Source: Blastococcus carthaginiensis (GTDB lineage: Bacteria > Actinomycetota > Actinomycetes > Mycobacteriales > Geodermatophilaceae). From it: a stretch of DNA of 64,000 nucleotides. This document shows, in pieces, positions 26,623 to 35,039 of this stretch; position 1 is the stretch's first letter; the number at the start of each line of letters is the position of its first letter. The DNA is taken from NCBI RefSeq assembly GCF_030731085.1, contig NZ_JASNFN010000004.1:62001-126000 (forward strand). Direction: 5' to 3'. The translations under genes were made by a program, and so were the position numbers. Below the pieces are notes generated by a model. The model had not been told where the DNA came from and did not search any database. It saw nothing but the letters and a program-made list of their open reading frames with translations.

Positions 26623-28647
26623 TCAGAGCTCCCAGGACGTCGGTATCCGCGGATCGGGCACGTAGCAGCAGTAGGTCCCGGTGCGGACCGTCCGCACCAG
26701 GTGGTCGGCCAGCGCCGGGTGGTGCTCGGCGATCCGGCAGACGGCGTAGCGGAGGGATCGGCTCACGCTGGCACGGGCCCGCTCGGACGCCGATCCCGCG
26801 ACGCGGACCCGCCCGCCGAGGCCGAACGCGCCGGCCAGTTCCCGGAGCAGGTAGTCGCGATCGGCCTGCGCCAAGGCGAGCCGCGTGTCGTCGCCGAGCG
26901 CCTCGGCCTCTGCCAGGTCGTCGTCGATCTCGGCCAACCGGCGCCGGTAGGCCGCCCGCGCCTGACCGTCGAGGACCGGTCCCAGGTCTCCGCCCGGCCG
27001 GGCCCTCTCGCCGGTCTCGCCGCCGACCAGGTCCAGGACGTGGAACTCGCGGTCGGGCTCGGCCAGGAGGCGGGCCAGGTAGCGCATCCCCTTGAGATCC
27101 CGCACGACGACGGTGCGGCCGGCGAAGGCCACCGTCCGGACGTCCCCGTCGCGACGGAACACGCACTCCGAGGGGGTGGGCGACGAGGGTGCACGGGTGG
27201 GGTGTCCACCCGCCAGCGGAGCTCCGATGCGAGCGGCCGTCGCGCGAGCGGCCTGCTCGTGCAGCTCGGCCCGCGCCACCCGCCCCAGCAACCGCTCGGC
27301 GTCCGCCAGGACGAGCTGTGCGACGGCGGCTTCGTACGGGGCGCCGACGTCGCTCCAGCCGGTCACCGCCTCCTCGCACTCGCCGACGGCCGCCTCGGCG
27401 TCCCTCTCGGCGAGCAGAAGCCGGCCGCGCGCGAGGGCGGCCGCGGCGGACAGCGCCCGGCTGCGGTAGGTCTCCGCGATCCCGGACAGCTGACCGGTCG
27501 CCGTCCGCGCCGCCTCGACATCCCCCGCGGCGATGCAGATCTCGGCCTGCGCCGCGAGCAGGGGCGCCCGCCGGAGCGCACCGAGCGGCGGCCACTCCTT
27601 GGACGGCACCGCGCAGGGGTGCTCGAGCGCGTCGGCGATCATCGCGGCGGCCACCCCGACCCGGCCCTGCGCCAGCCGCAGCAGCGCCAGCCACGGCTGG
27701 GGATCCCAACCGTGCGCGAGCGCTTCGAGCAGGGCTGTCTCCGCACCGACCAGGTCGCCGGTCCGCAACCGGATCGCCCCGAGCTCGGTGAGCGGCCAGC
27801 CGAACTCCCGCCGCATCCACGGGCGCAGCTCGCGGCAGGCCTCGAGCGCCTCGTCCGCGGCCGCGGAGCAGGCGCCGCGCAGCCGCAGGATCTCGGCGCG
27901 GTGCACCCGGCAGCGGCCGATGAGTCCGCCGTAGGCGTGGCCCACCCGCCAGCGCTCCATGGCCTCGGTCCACTGCTCGGCCCGGTCGTACTGCGCCAGG
28001 CCCTGCATGGCGCAGATCAGCTCGCAGTAGACCATCCCGGCGCCGAGGGCATCGAGCTCACCGGACACCACGCTCACGGCCGCCTCGTCCAGCAGTGCCA
28101 GCCCCGGCTCGACCGCCCCGTCCAGGATCATCAGTCGCGCGGTCGCCACCCGGCCGAGGGCGGCGGCGAGCGGGACGTCGTGGCGTCCCCCCAGGTCGAT
28201 GGCCTGCTCGGCCCAGCGGGCGGAGGCGTCCGCGTCCCCGCACATGAACCGCTCGTAGGTGTGCGTCATCGCGAGCAGGGCGTGCGTCGGCGACTCCGGC
28301 CGGTCGCCGAGCAGCCGCTCCGCCCGGGCGAGCCAGCCACGCACCGGCGCCATGAGCCCGGTGTCCATCATCAGGAACATGGCGACCGTCGTCGCTGCTG
28401 CCGCGGCGGCGACCTCGTCGCCGAGCGAGTGGCACGCCGCGCTCTGCTGCTCCCAGGCGGTGATCGCGGCCTCGAACTGACCGGCTCCGTAGGCGCTGCG
28501 CCCCAGCAGGTCCAGTTCCTCGGGCGTCAGCGGCCGCTGCTGCTCCGCCTCCCGCAGCAGGGCGACCGCCGCCGAGAAGTCCCCCCGGTCCAGCGCCGCG
28601 CCGACGCGGCCGTCCACCGGGGCCTGACCGAGCCCACTCGCCGTCAT
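26623..28647 (-). CDS. TPR-rich protein with a conserved C-terminal domain of putative regulators
   Basis: A 674-residue protein. Residues 1-450 are Ala-rich helical repeats of TPR type (for example LDRGDFSAAVALLREAEQQRPLTPEELDLLGRSAYGAG). After a Pro/Ser linker near 460, the C-terminus has FRRDGDVRTVAFAGRTVVVRD and LKGMRYLARLLAEPDREFHVLDLV. These are followed by an Arg-rich helical part (YRRRLAEIDDDLAEAEALGD) ending VRTGTYCCYVPDPR. I recall this C-terminal domain from actinobacterial and chloroflexal ATPase/TPR regulators, but its role is not established. No kinase, cyclase or HTH domain is present. ATG 28647. Divergent from a cupin gene with a palindrome between. Confidence 0.7.
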   Translation of the reverse strand: MTASGLGQAPVDGRVGAALDRGDFSAAVALLREAEQQRPLTPEELDLLGRSAYGAGQFEAAITAWEQQSAACHSLGDEVAAAAAATTVAMFLMMDTGLMAPVRGWLARAERLLGDRPESPTHALLAMTHTYERFMCGDADASARWAEQAIDLGGRHDVPLAAALGRVATARLMILDGAVEPGLALLDEAAVSVVSGELDALGAGMVYCELICAMQGLAQYDRAEQWTEAMERWRVGHAYGGLIGRCRVHRAEILRLRGACSAAADEALEACRELRPWMRREFGWPLTELGAIRLRTGDLVGAETALLEALAHGWDPQPWLALLRLAQGRVGVAAAMIADALEHPCAVPSKEWPPLGALRRAPLLAAQAEICIAAGDVEAARTATGQLSGIAETYRSRALSAAAALARGRLLLAERDAEAAVGECEEAVTGWSDVGAPYEAAVAQLVLADAERLLGRVARAELHEQAARATAARIGAPLAGGHPTRAPSSPTPSECVFRRDGDVRTVAFAGRTVVVRDLKGMRYLARLLAEPDREFHVLDLVGGETGERARPGGDLGPVLDGQARAAYRRRLAEIDDDLAEAEALGDDTRLALAQADRDYLLRELAGAFGLGGRVRVAGSASERARASVSRSLRYAVCRIAEHHPALADHLVRTVRTGTYCCYVPDPRIPTSWEL

Positions 28648-28746
28648 CGCGCCTCCGCCACCGGGACACCCGAGCGTAGGGGCGGACGGAGCCGGTCGAC
28701 GGACCGTCGACCTCCCCGGGGGAACAACGTTTGTCCCGCCTCTCCT

Positions 28747-28770
28747 ACGACCGGTTGATCGGCCGGTCGT
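28747..28770. promoter_or_regulatory. inverted repeat between the TPR protein and cupin genes
   Basis: ACGACCGG (28747-28754) and CCGGTCGT (28763-28770) are perfectly complementary across 8 nt, 21 bp before the cupin ATG. This is a plausible operator for the divergent pair; it could also form a leader hairpin. Confidence 0.45.
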
Positions 28771-28791
28771 GGACGACGAGAGGACAGGGCC

Positions 28792-29154
28792 ATGAACGGC
28801 GCACTCGACGAACTCCCCATCGAGATCCAGCAGGGCGGCATCGTCACCCGGTACGCGGAGTGGGGGGACCTGGCCGTGCGGTTCGCGCGGGTGCCCGCAG
28901 GGACCGACATGGGCCCGGTGCTCGAGGGCCTGCCCGGCGACCGGTGCCCGAGCCCGCACTGGGGCCTGGTCCTGGAGGGTGCCGTGCGGCTCACCGGCGC
29001 GGACGGCGGGGAGGAGCTCACGCCGGCCGGGCACGCCTACTACTGGCCGGCCGGGCACACCGCTCGCATGGACGAGGACACGGCGTTCCTGGAGATCGGA
29101 CCGGTGGCCGCGATGCGGCAGTTCAGCGAGCACGCGAAGGCCAAGTTCGCCTGA
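28792..29154 (+). CDS. cupin-fold protein
   Basis: A 120-residue single-domain protein with a cupin-like pattern: RVPAGTDMGPVLEGLPGDRCPSPHWGLVLEG (about 33-63), and AGHAYYWPAGHTARMDEDTAFLEIG (about 78-102), which holds motif 2. Two His (HWGLV and GHTARM) could bind a metal, but the usual GxHxHxxxxE motif 1 is degenerate. No catalytic role can be assigned; a sensor or a small-molecule binding protein is possible. ATG 28792 follows GAGAGGACAGGG. It is divergent from the TPR protein and probably shares its control region. Confidence 0.72.
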   Translation: MNGALDELPIEIQQGGIVTRYAEWGDLAVRFARVPAGTDMGPVLEGLPGDRCPSPHWGLVLEGAVRLTGADGGEELTPAGHAYYWPAGHTARMDEDTAFLEIGPVAAMRQFSEHAKAKFA

Positions 29155-29187
29155 CCCGCTGCGCACGACCCGGGGGCGTCGGCCGGT

Positions 29188-29907
29188 TCAGCGCCTCCGG
29201 GTCGACGGCGGCTTGAGGACGGCGAACGGGTCGGTCACCTCGATGGTGGTCGTCGCAAAGCGGTAGAGCGCGGCAGGGCGCCCGCCGGCGCGGCCGGACG
29301 CCGCCATCTCCCCCGTCGGCTCCAGCACGCCGCGGCGCAGCAGCACCCGCTGCAGGTTGGTCGCGGCGACCTCGTAGCCGAGCGCGGCGACGTACACCTC
29401 GCGCAGCTCGGCGACGGAGAACGTCGGCGGGGCCAGCGCGAAGGCGACGTTGGTGTAGGAGAGCTTCGCCCGCAGCCGCTCCAGCCCCGACCCGACGATC
29501 GAGCCGTGGTCGAAGGCGGTCTCCGGCAGCGCGTCGACCGGGTGCCAGGCGGTGTCCTCGGGCAGCGCCGGGTCGAGGTCGCCGGGGATGAGCCCCAGGT
29601 AGGCGGTGGCCACGGTGCGGCTGCGCGGGTCGCGGTGCGGGTCGCTGCGGGTCTCCAGCTGCTCCAGGTGCGCGAGCTGGGCGACCTCCACCTTGGCGGC
29701 GAGCTGCCGCCCCACCGAGGCGCCGAGGGTCTCGTCGGGCCGCAGCGGCCCGCCCGGCAGCGCCCAGGCGCCGGCGAAGGGCTCCTTGGCGCGCCGCCAG
29801 AGCATCGCGTGCAGGCGCGCGCCCCGGACCTGCAGCACCACGGCCAGGGCCTGGTGCGGGAAGGCCGGCCGCTCGGGCGAGGACCACACGGACGTCACGG
29901 ATTCCAT
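29188..29907 (-). CDS. nrtR: Nudix-related transcriptional regulator of NAD synthesis (NrtR)
   Basis: A 239-residue two-domain regulator. The N-terminal Nudix-like domain (about 18-150) binds ADP-ribose or a related NAD breakdown product. Its Nudix box reads GGPLRPDETLGASVGRQLAAKV, keeping the Gly, Glu and Arg positions but lacking the catalytic REUxEE glutamates, as expected of a sensor without hydrolase activity. The C-terminal winged helix (about 160-235) has FSVAELREVYVAALGYEVAATNLQRVLLRRGVL and AGRPAALYRF. Divergence from nadA, with a palindrome between, strongly supports NrtR. ATG 29907 fits the domain start. Confidence 0.9.
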   Translation of the reverse strand: MESVTSVWSSPERPAFPHQALAVVLQVRGARLHAMLWRRAKEPFAGAWALPGGPLRPDETLGASVGRQLAAKVEVAQLAHLEQLETRSDPHRDPRSRTVATAYLGLIPGDLDPALPEDTAWHPVDALPETAFDHGSIVGSGLERLRAKLSYTNVAFALAPPTFSVAELREVYVAALGYEVAATNLQRVLLRRGVLEPTGEMAASGRAGGRPAALYRFATTTIEVTDPFAVLKPPSTRRR

Positions 29908-29925
29908 GCTAGGTTTCCCACCAGA

Positions 29926-29950
29926 GGTTTTCGCCTGATAGTACGAAACC
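29926..29950. promoter_or_regulatory. candidate NrtR operator and divergent nrtR/nadA promoters
   Basis: Half-sites GGTTTTCG (29926-29933) and CGAAACC (29944-29950) form an inverted repeat around CCTGATAGTA. It contains GATAGT (plus strand) as a possible nadA -10 and TACTAT (minus strand) as a possible nrtR -10. A second AGGTTT copy lies at 29911-29916. Binding here would silence both directions. Confidence 0.65.
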
Positions 29951-29972
29951 CGCCACTCCTCCGGAGGTCCCG

Positions 29973-30986
29973 GTGACCGCAACGCTCCCCGCCCCCACCA
30001 CCGCGCAGTGGACGCCGGAGCAGTGGCAGGACTGGCGCGACGAAGTGCGCCGGCTGGCCGCCGAGCGCGACGCCGTCGTCCTGGCGCACAACTACCAGGC
30101 CGCGCAGATCCAGGACGTCGCCGACCACGTGGGCGACTCGCTCGCCCTCTCCCGCATCGCCGCCGCCAGCACCGCGAGCACGATCGTCTTCGCCGGCGTC
30201 CACTTCATGGCCGAGACGGCGAAGATCCTCAGCCCCGAGAAGACGGTGCTGGTGCCCGACGCCGCCGCCGGCTGCTCGCTGGCCGACACGATCACCGCCG
30301 ACCAGCTCCGCGCGTGGAAGGCCGAGCACCCCGGCGCCGCCGTCGTCTCCTACGTGAACACCACCGCCGAGGTGAAGGCCGAGACCGACATCTGCTGCAC
30401 CTCGTCCAACGCCGTCGAGGTGGTCGAGTCCATCCCCGCCGACCGCGAGGTCCTCTTCCTCCCCGACCAGTTCCTCGGCGCGCACGTCCAGCGGGTCACC
30501 GGCCGGACGAACATGCGCATCTGGATGGGCGAGTGCCACGTGCACGCCGGCATCTCCCCCACCGACCTGCGGCAGAGCATCGAGGACGCCCCCGACGCCG
30601 AGGTGCTCGTGCACCCCGAGTGCGGCTGCGCCACCAGCGCACTGTGGATGGTCGGCCAGGGCGACCTCCCGTCGGACCGCGTGCACGTCCTCTCCACCGG
30701 CGCGATGCTCGACCAAGCCAGGCGGACGACGGCGAAGCGCGTGCTCGTCGCCACCGAGATCGGCATGCTGCACCAGCTCCGCCAGGCCAACCCCGCGGCC
30801 GCCTTCGAGGCGGTGAACCCGCGCGCCGAGTGCCCCTACATGAAGATGTCGACGCCGGAGAAGCTGCTGCGCGCGCTGCGCGAGGGCCGCGACGAGGTCA
30901 CCGTCGACCCGGACGTCGCCGCCCGCGCCCGCTCGGCCGTCGAGGCGATGATCGCCCTCGGCACCCCGTCGCTGGTCGGCGAGTGA
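29973..30986 (+). CDS. nadA: quinolinate synthase
   Basis: A 4Fe-4S enzyme that condenses iminoaspartate with dihydroxyacetone phosphate to quinolinate, the second step of de novo NAD synthesis. It has 337 residues. AVVLAHNYQAAQIQDVADHVGDSLALSR (about 34-61), VFAGVHFMAETAKILSP, and the three cluster Cys regions AAGCSLAD, HPECGC and AECPYMKMST are present and ordered as in NadA. GTG 29973 has a CCGGAGG ribosome-binding site. It overlaps nadB by 4 bp (GTGA). Confidence 0.96.
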   Translation: MTATLPAPTTAQWTPEQWQDWRDEVRRLAAERDAVVLAHNYQAAQIQDVADHVGDSLALSRIAAASTASTIVFAGVHFMAETAKILSPEKTVLVPDAAAGCSLADTITADQLRAWKAEHPGAAVVSYVNTTAEVKAETDICCTSSNAVEVVESIPADREVLFLPDQFLGAHVQRVTGRTNMRIWMGECHVHAGISPTDLRQSIEDAPDAEVLVHPECGCATSALWMVGQGDLPSDRVHVLSTGAMLDQARRTTAKRVLVATEIGMLHQLRQANPAAAFEAVNPRAECPYMKMSTPEKLLRALREGRDEVTVDPDVAARARSAVEAMIALGTPSLVGE

Positions 30987-32677
30987 CCGTGGGGCCGCGC
31001 CGCACCGCGCCGGTGGTCCCCGCCGTCGTCCCCGCGCTGCCGCTGCCCGCCGCCACGTGGCGGCGCACCACCGACGTGGTCGTCGTCGGCAGCGGCGCGG
31101 CCGGGCTGATGACCGCACTCGCGCTCGCCGGCGCCGGCCGCGGGATCACCGTCGTCACCAAGTATGCGCTCGGCGCCGGCAGCACGCGGTGGGCGCAGGG
31201 CGGCCTGGCCGCCGTCCTGGGTGCCGACGACGACGCCGGCCTGCACGTGCAGGACACCCTCACCGCCGGCGCCGGGCTCTGCGACGAGGCGGCCGTGAAG
31301 ACGCTGGTCGCCGAGGCGCCGGCCGCGATCCGGCTGCTGCAGGGGCTGGGCGCGCGGCTCGACCTGGACCCGCGGGGCCGGCCGGCGCTCACCCGCGAGG
31401 GCGGGCACAGCCGCGACCGGATCGTGCACGCCGGCGGTGACGCCAGCGGCGCGGAGGTCACCCGCACGCTCACCGAGGCGCTGCGGGGGGCCGGCGTGCA
31501 GGTGCACGAGCGCACCGTCGCGCTCGACGCGCTGCGGGCCGCGAGCGGCGAGGTCGTCGGCCTGCGGGTCGCCCGGATCTCCGCCGACGGCGCCCTGACC
31601 GACGCCGGTGACCTGCGTGCGCACGCCGTCGTCCTCGCCACCGGGGGTTACGGTCAGGCATACGCGGCCGCGACCAGCCCCGCCGGCACGACCGGTGACG
31701 GGCTCGCGCTCGCGCTGCGCGCCGGGGCCGAGGTCGCCGACGTCGAGATGGTGCAGTTCCACCCCACCGTGCTCTGGCGGGGGCCCGGCGCCGCAGGGCA
31801 GCAGGTGCTGATCTCCGAGGCGGTGCGTGGCGAGGGGGCGGTGCTCGTCGACGGCACCGGACGGCGGGTCATGGCCGGTGCGCACCCGCTGGCCGACCTC
31901 GCCCCCCGCGACGTCGTCTCGGCGACCGTCGCCGCGCACCTGGCGGCGACCGGTGCGGACTGCGTCTTCCTCGACGCCACCGGGCTCGGTGCCGACTTCC
32001 TGGAGAACCGCTTCCCCGGCATCTTGCGCGCCTGCCGCGCGGCCGGGTCCGACCCGGCGACGGAGCCGGTGCCCATCGCGCCGGGCGCGCACTACACCTG
32101 CGGCGGGGTGCTCGCCGACCTCGACGGGCGCACCGGCGTGCCCGGGCTGTTCGCCGTCGGCGAGGTCGCCTGCACCGGCGTGCACGGGGCCAACCGGCTG
32201 GCGTCCAACTCGATCACCGAGGGGCTGGTCGCCGCCCGCCGCTGCGCCGCGCTGCTCGACTCCACGCTGCCCGCGGGCCTCCCGGCGGAGCCGGTGGCCG
32301 CGCGCGCCGTCCCGAGCGGGGCGGTCGATCCCGCGGCGCGCGCGGCGATCGGCGTCGCCACCAGCCGGCTCGCGGGCGTGATGCGCACCGCCGGTGGCCT
32401 GACCGAGCTGACCGGCGTGCTCGCCGGGGTTCCCCGCACCAGCGGCCCGCTCGACCTGGCCGCCGTCGAGGCGACGGCGGTGCACACCGTCGCCACCCTG
32501 CTGGCCGCCGCCGCGCTCGCCCGCCCGGAGAGCCGGGGCTGCCACCGTCGGGCCGACGCGCCGGGTACCCGGCCCGAGTGGCAGGTGCGGCTCGCCCACC
32601 GCATCGACGACACCGGCCACCTGCACACCCGCACCGTGCCGCTGACCGCTGCCGACCAGACCCAGGGAGTGGCATGA
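30983..32677 (+). CDS. nadB: L-aspartate oxidase
   Basis: A flavoprotein that oxidises aspartate to iminoaspartate and delivers it to NadA. It has 564 residues. The FAD-binding DVVVVGSGAAGLMTALALAGAG is near residue 30. STRWAQGGLAAVL, EGGHSRDRIVHAGGDASGAEVTRTL, VQFHPTVLW, and HYTCGGVLADLDGRTGVPGLFAVGEVACTGVHGANRLASNS are the standard NadB/fumarate-reductase blocks. GTG 30983 overlaps the nadA stop; the larger open frame upstream is a shadow. It overlaps nadC (ATGA). Confidence 0.95.
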   Translation: MTVGPRRTAPVVPAVVPALPLPAATWRRTTDVVVVGSGAAGLMTALALAGAGRGITVVTKYALGAGSTRWAQGGLAAVLGADDDAGLHVQDTLTAGAGLCDEAAVKTLVAEAPAAIRLLQGLGARLDLDPRGRPALTREGGHSRDRIVHAGGDASGAEVTRTLTEALRGAGVQVHERTVALDALRAASGEVVGLRVARISADGALTDAGDLRAHAVVLATGGYGQAYAAATSPAGTTGDGLALALRAGAEVADVEMVQFHPTVLWRGPGAAGQQVLISEAVRGEGAVLVDGTGRRVMAGAHPLADLAPRDVVSATVAAHLAATGADCVFLDATGLGADFLENRFPGILRACRAAGSDPATEPVPIAPGAHYTCGGVLADLDGRTGVPGLFAVGEVACTGVHGANRLASNSITEGLVAARRCAALLDSTLPAGLPAEPVAARAVPSGAVDPAARAAIGVATSRLAGVMRTAGGLTELTGVLAGVPRTSGPLDLAAVEATAVHTVATLLAAAALARPESRGCHRRADAPGTRPEWQVRLAHRIDDTGHLHTRTVPLTAADQTQGVA

Positions 32678-33570
32678 CCGAGTGGCACGCGCTGCGGCCG
32701 GAGCTGGCCGACGTTCTCCGCGACGGCGGCCTGGACCCCGCGGCCGTGGAGCAGGTGATCCGCCGGGCCCTCGACGAGGACCTCGCGCTCGGCCCCGACG
32801 TCACCACCGCCGCCACCGTCCTGGCCGGCGCTCGCGCCACCGGTGACGTCGTCCCCCGCTCGCCGGGCGTGCTGGCCGGCGTCCCGGTGGCCGCTGCGGT
32901 GTTCGGCATCGTGGGCGGCGACGACGTCGTGGTGACGCTGCACGCGGCCGACGGCATGGCCGCCCGCACGAACGCGCCCGTGCTCACCGTCGCCGGGCCC
33001 ACCCGGTCGCTGCTGACGGCGGAGCGCACCGCGCTGAACCTGGTCGGGCACCTGTCCGGCGTCGCCACGCTGACCCGGCGCTGGGTCGACGCCGTGGCGG
33101 GCACGGGGGCGACGGTCCGAGACACCCGCAAGACCATCCCGGGGCTGCGGGTGCTGGAGAAGTACGCCGTGCGCTGCGGAGGCGGGGTCAACCACCGCAT
33201 GGCCCTCGGCGACGCCGCGCTGGTCAAGGACAACCACGTGGCCGCGGCCGGCGGCATCACCGCCGCGGTCGAGGCGGTGCGGGCGGCGGCCCCGGACATC
33301 CCGCTCGAGGTCGAGTGCGACACCCTCGACCAGGTGCGCGAGGCGATCGCAGCGGGCGTGGAGCTGGTGCTGCTCGACAACTTCTCGCTTGCCGACACCC
33401 GCACCGCCGTGGAGCTGGTGCGGGGCACGGGCGTGCGCCTGGAGGCCAGCGGCGGGCTGTCGCTGGAGCGGGCCGCCGAGGTCGCGGCGACCGGCGTCGA
33501 CCACCTCGCCGTCGGGGCGCTGACCCACAGCGCGCCCGTGCTCGACCTGGGCTTCGACCTGCGCACCTAG
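32674..33570 (+). CDS. nadC: nicotinate-nucleotide pyrophosphorylase (quinolinate phosphoribosyltransferase)
   Basis: Converts quinolinate and PRPP to nicotinate mononucleotide, closing the de novo branch. It has 298 residues. EDLALGPDVTTAATV (about 33-47), NLVGHLSGVATLTRRWVDAV, RDTRKTIPGLRVLEKYAVRCGGGVNHRMALGDAALVKDNH (the PRPP and quinolinate site), VECDTLDQVREA and LEASGGLSLERAAEVAATGVDHLAVGALTHS are all present. ATG 32674 overlaps the nadB stop. Its TAG stop is shared as CTAG with the convergent membrane protein gene. Confidence 0.96.
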   Translation: MTEWHALRPELADVLRDGGLDPAAVEQVIRRALDEDLALGPDVTTAATVLAGARATGDVVPRSPGVLAGVPVAAAVFGIVGGDDVVVTLHAADGMAARTNAPVLTVAGPTRSLLTAERTALNLVGHLSGVATLTRRWVDAVAGTGATVRDTRKTIPGLRVLEKYAVRCGGGVNHRMALGDAALVKDNHVAAAGGITAAVEAVRAAAPDIPLEVECDTLDQVREAIAAGVELVLLDNFSLADTRTAVELVRGTGVRLEASGGLSLERAAEVAATGVDHLAVGALTHSAPVLDLGFDLRT

Positions 33571-34217
33571 CGCGACCCGCTGGTCAGATCAGGGTGCTCG
33601 TCGAGGAAGCGCTGGAAGCGGCGGGCGTCCCTCCGCAGATGGGTCAGCGCGGCGACCGAGGCGACCAGGATCACCACCACCAAACCGAAGGCGACCGGCT
33701 CCGGATGAGTCACGGCAGACCCCGTCAGGGCCAGCGGGAGCGCCGCCACCTGTACCGAGCGGATGCCCTGCGCGGCCAGGTGCGTGCGGACGGCGAGGCG
33801 CGCGAGGGGCAACTGCTGCTCCTCGAGCGGCGACCCGGTGCGCGCCGCACGCAGCAGCGCCCGCCGTGGGGCGCCGGTCAGCCACTCCACCGGCCGGTGC
33901 CGTGCGTGGTCGTGCCCAGCACCGCCGATTCCCATCGCGAGGAGCGGCGCGCCGAAGCCCGCCACCAGCACCGCGAGACCGGTGGCTCTCTGCCACCGCG
34001 GGACCTCGCCCGGCCCGGTGACGGCACCGTCGGCGACGACAACGAACAGCAACATCGCGGCGGCCGCCGTCAGCAGCACGACGGCGAGGACCCGCTGCCG
34101 CCGCTGCACCATGCGACACCGCCCCCGCTGCTCCGGAGGCTCCGGCGGGAGCCGGTCGAGTTCGGCCTGCGCCCGCGCCCAGGCGTCCCGGTCGTCGTCG
34201 CCGAGAGGTCCGCTCAC
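33567..34217 (-). CDS. membrane protein, paralogue of its upstream neighbour
   Basis: A 216-residue protein of unknown function. The N-terminal cytoplasmic helix (AWARAQAELDRLPPEPPEQR) is followed by two membrane helices (about 42-65 and 78-99), a basic middle segment (EWLTGAPRRALLRAARTGSPLEEQQLPLARLAVRTHLAAQG), two more helices and the ending LRRDARRFQRFLDEHPD. The next upstream gene has the same order and the same ending (RRDERQARRFLAEHPD), so the two arose by tandem duplication. GTG 34217 overlaps that gene's stop (GTGA). They may act as a heteromer. No family is recognised. Confidence 0.7.
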   Translation of the reverse strand: MSGPLGDDDRDAWARAQAELDRLPPEPPEQRGRCRMVQRRQRVLAVVLLTAAAAMLLFVVVADGAVTGPGEVPRWQRATGLAVLVAGFGAPLLAMGIGGAGHDHARHRPVEWLTGAPRRALLRAARTGSPLEEQQLPLARLAVRTHLAAQGIRSVQVAALPLALTGSAVTHPEPVAFGLVVVILVASVAALTHLRRDARRFQRFLDEHPDLTSGSR

Positions 34218-34852
34218 GAGGCCACCCGCGGATCGGGATGCTCGGCGAGGAAGCGGCGGGCCTGCCGCTCGTCCCGGCGCACGAGCGGGGCGACGACGGC
34301 GATGCCGAGACCGAACACGACGACGAAGCCCAGGCGCCAGGCTGACGGCGAACCGATGAACTGCCCGACGAACATGAGCAGCAGGCCGAGCTGGAAGATC
34401 AGCAGCCACTGCTGAGCGGCAAGCCGTTCGGCCAGGTGGCGGACCAGAGGCACGTGCTCCGGCTCGACCGGCACGGTGCCGCGCAGCTCTTGGAGGAGCA
34501 GCTTCCGCTGTCGCCGGTCCAGCACCGTCAGGGGGCTACGCAAGCCGCCGAGCCTGCGGGTGACACGCCACTGCACGATCGAGCCGACCGCCACGAGCAC
34601 CAGCGCGGACGCCGCGACGGCGAGCGCCGCGATCTCGCGCCAAAGCGGTTCGTCCTCCGTCGCAGGCGGTTCGTCGCCGGCCCATGCGGCCACCGCGAAG
34701 GCGAAGGCCACGGACAGCAGGAGCAGCCCCACCACCAGGAGGATGGTGAGCCAACGCCATCGGCGGACCCGCGCCTCCAGCGCCTCGGACGGGAGCCCGT
34801 CGAGCACTCGCTGCGCCTCGGCCCAGCGGGCGTCGTCGTCGGCAGAAGGCAC
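34214..34852 (-). CDS. membrane protein, paralogue of its downstream neighbour
   Basis: A 212-residue protein, four predicted helices (about 32-58, 70-92, 142-160 and 163-185). The N-terminus is ARWAEAQRVLDGLPSEALEAR. The middle contains LRSPLTVLDRRQRKLLLQELRGTVPVEPEHVPLVRHLAERLAAQQ, aligning with the neighbour's basic segment. The C-terminus is RRDERQARRFLAEHPDPRVAS. GTG 34852 is chosen as the start nearest to the conserved N-terminal helix; the frame stays open to 34975, so a longer product cannot be excluded. No function is assigned. Confidence 0.7.
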   Translation of the reverse strand: MPSADDDARWAEAQRVLDGLPSEALEARVRRWRWLTILLVVGLLLLSVAFAFAVAAWAGDEPPATEDEPLWREIAALAVAASALVLVAVGSIVQWRVTRRLGGLRSPLTVLDRRQRKLLLQELRGTVPVEPEHVPLVRHLAERLAAQQWLLIFQLGLLLMFVGQFIGSPSAWRLGFVVVFGLGIAVVAPLVRRDERQARRFLAEHPDPRVAS

Positions 34853-34970
34853 CCGCGCAGCCTGACGTGCGACGAGCGGCGGGGCACCCCTGGCGCATCG
34901 GGTTCCGCCGGGCGGGTGAACGCCGGCCGCGCCGCTGCCCGACCTGCGCTGGAGCGCCCGCCCTCGATGA

Positions 34971-35030
34971 GGCATAGGAAGCTTTACCTGCGGATCCGGG
35001 CCGCAAAGCGCAGGTAAAGCTTCCTATGCC
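34971..35030 (-). terminator. perfect 22-bp inverted repeat (very stable hairpin) after the LLM oxidoreductase gene
   Basis: The left arm is 34971-34992 and the right arm 35009-35030, perfectly complementary, with a 16-nt loop. Each arm includes AGGAAGCTTTACCT or its complement and is far less GC-rich than the surroundings. It starts 10 bp beyond the stop of the minus-strand LLM gene, which fits a terminator. Perfect 22-bp arms of this composition would also fit a small mobile or protein-recognised palindrome. Confidence 0.75.
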
Positions 35031-35039
35031 CGGGGTCGG

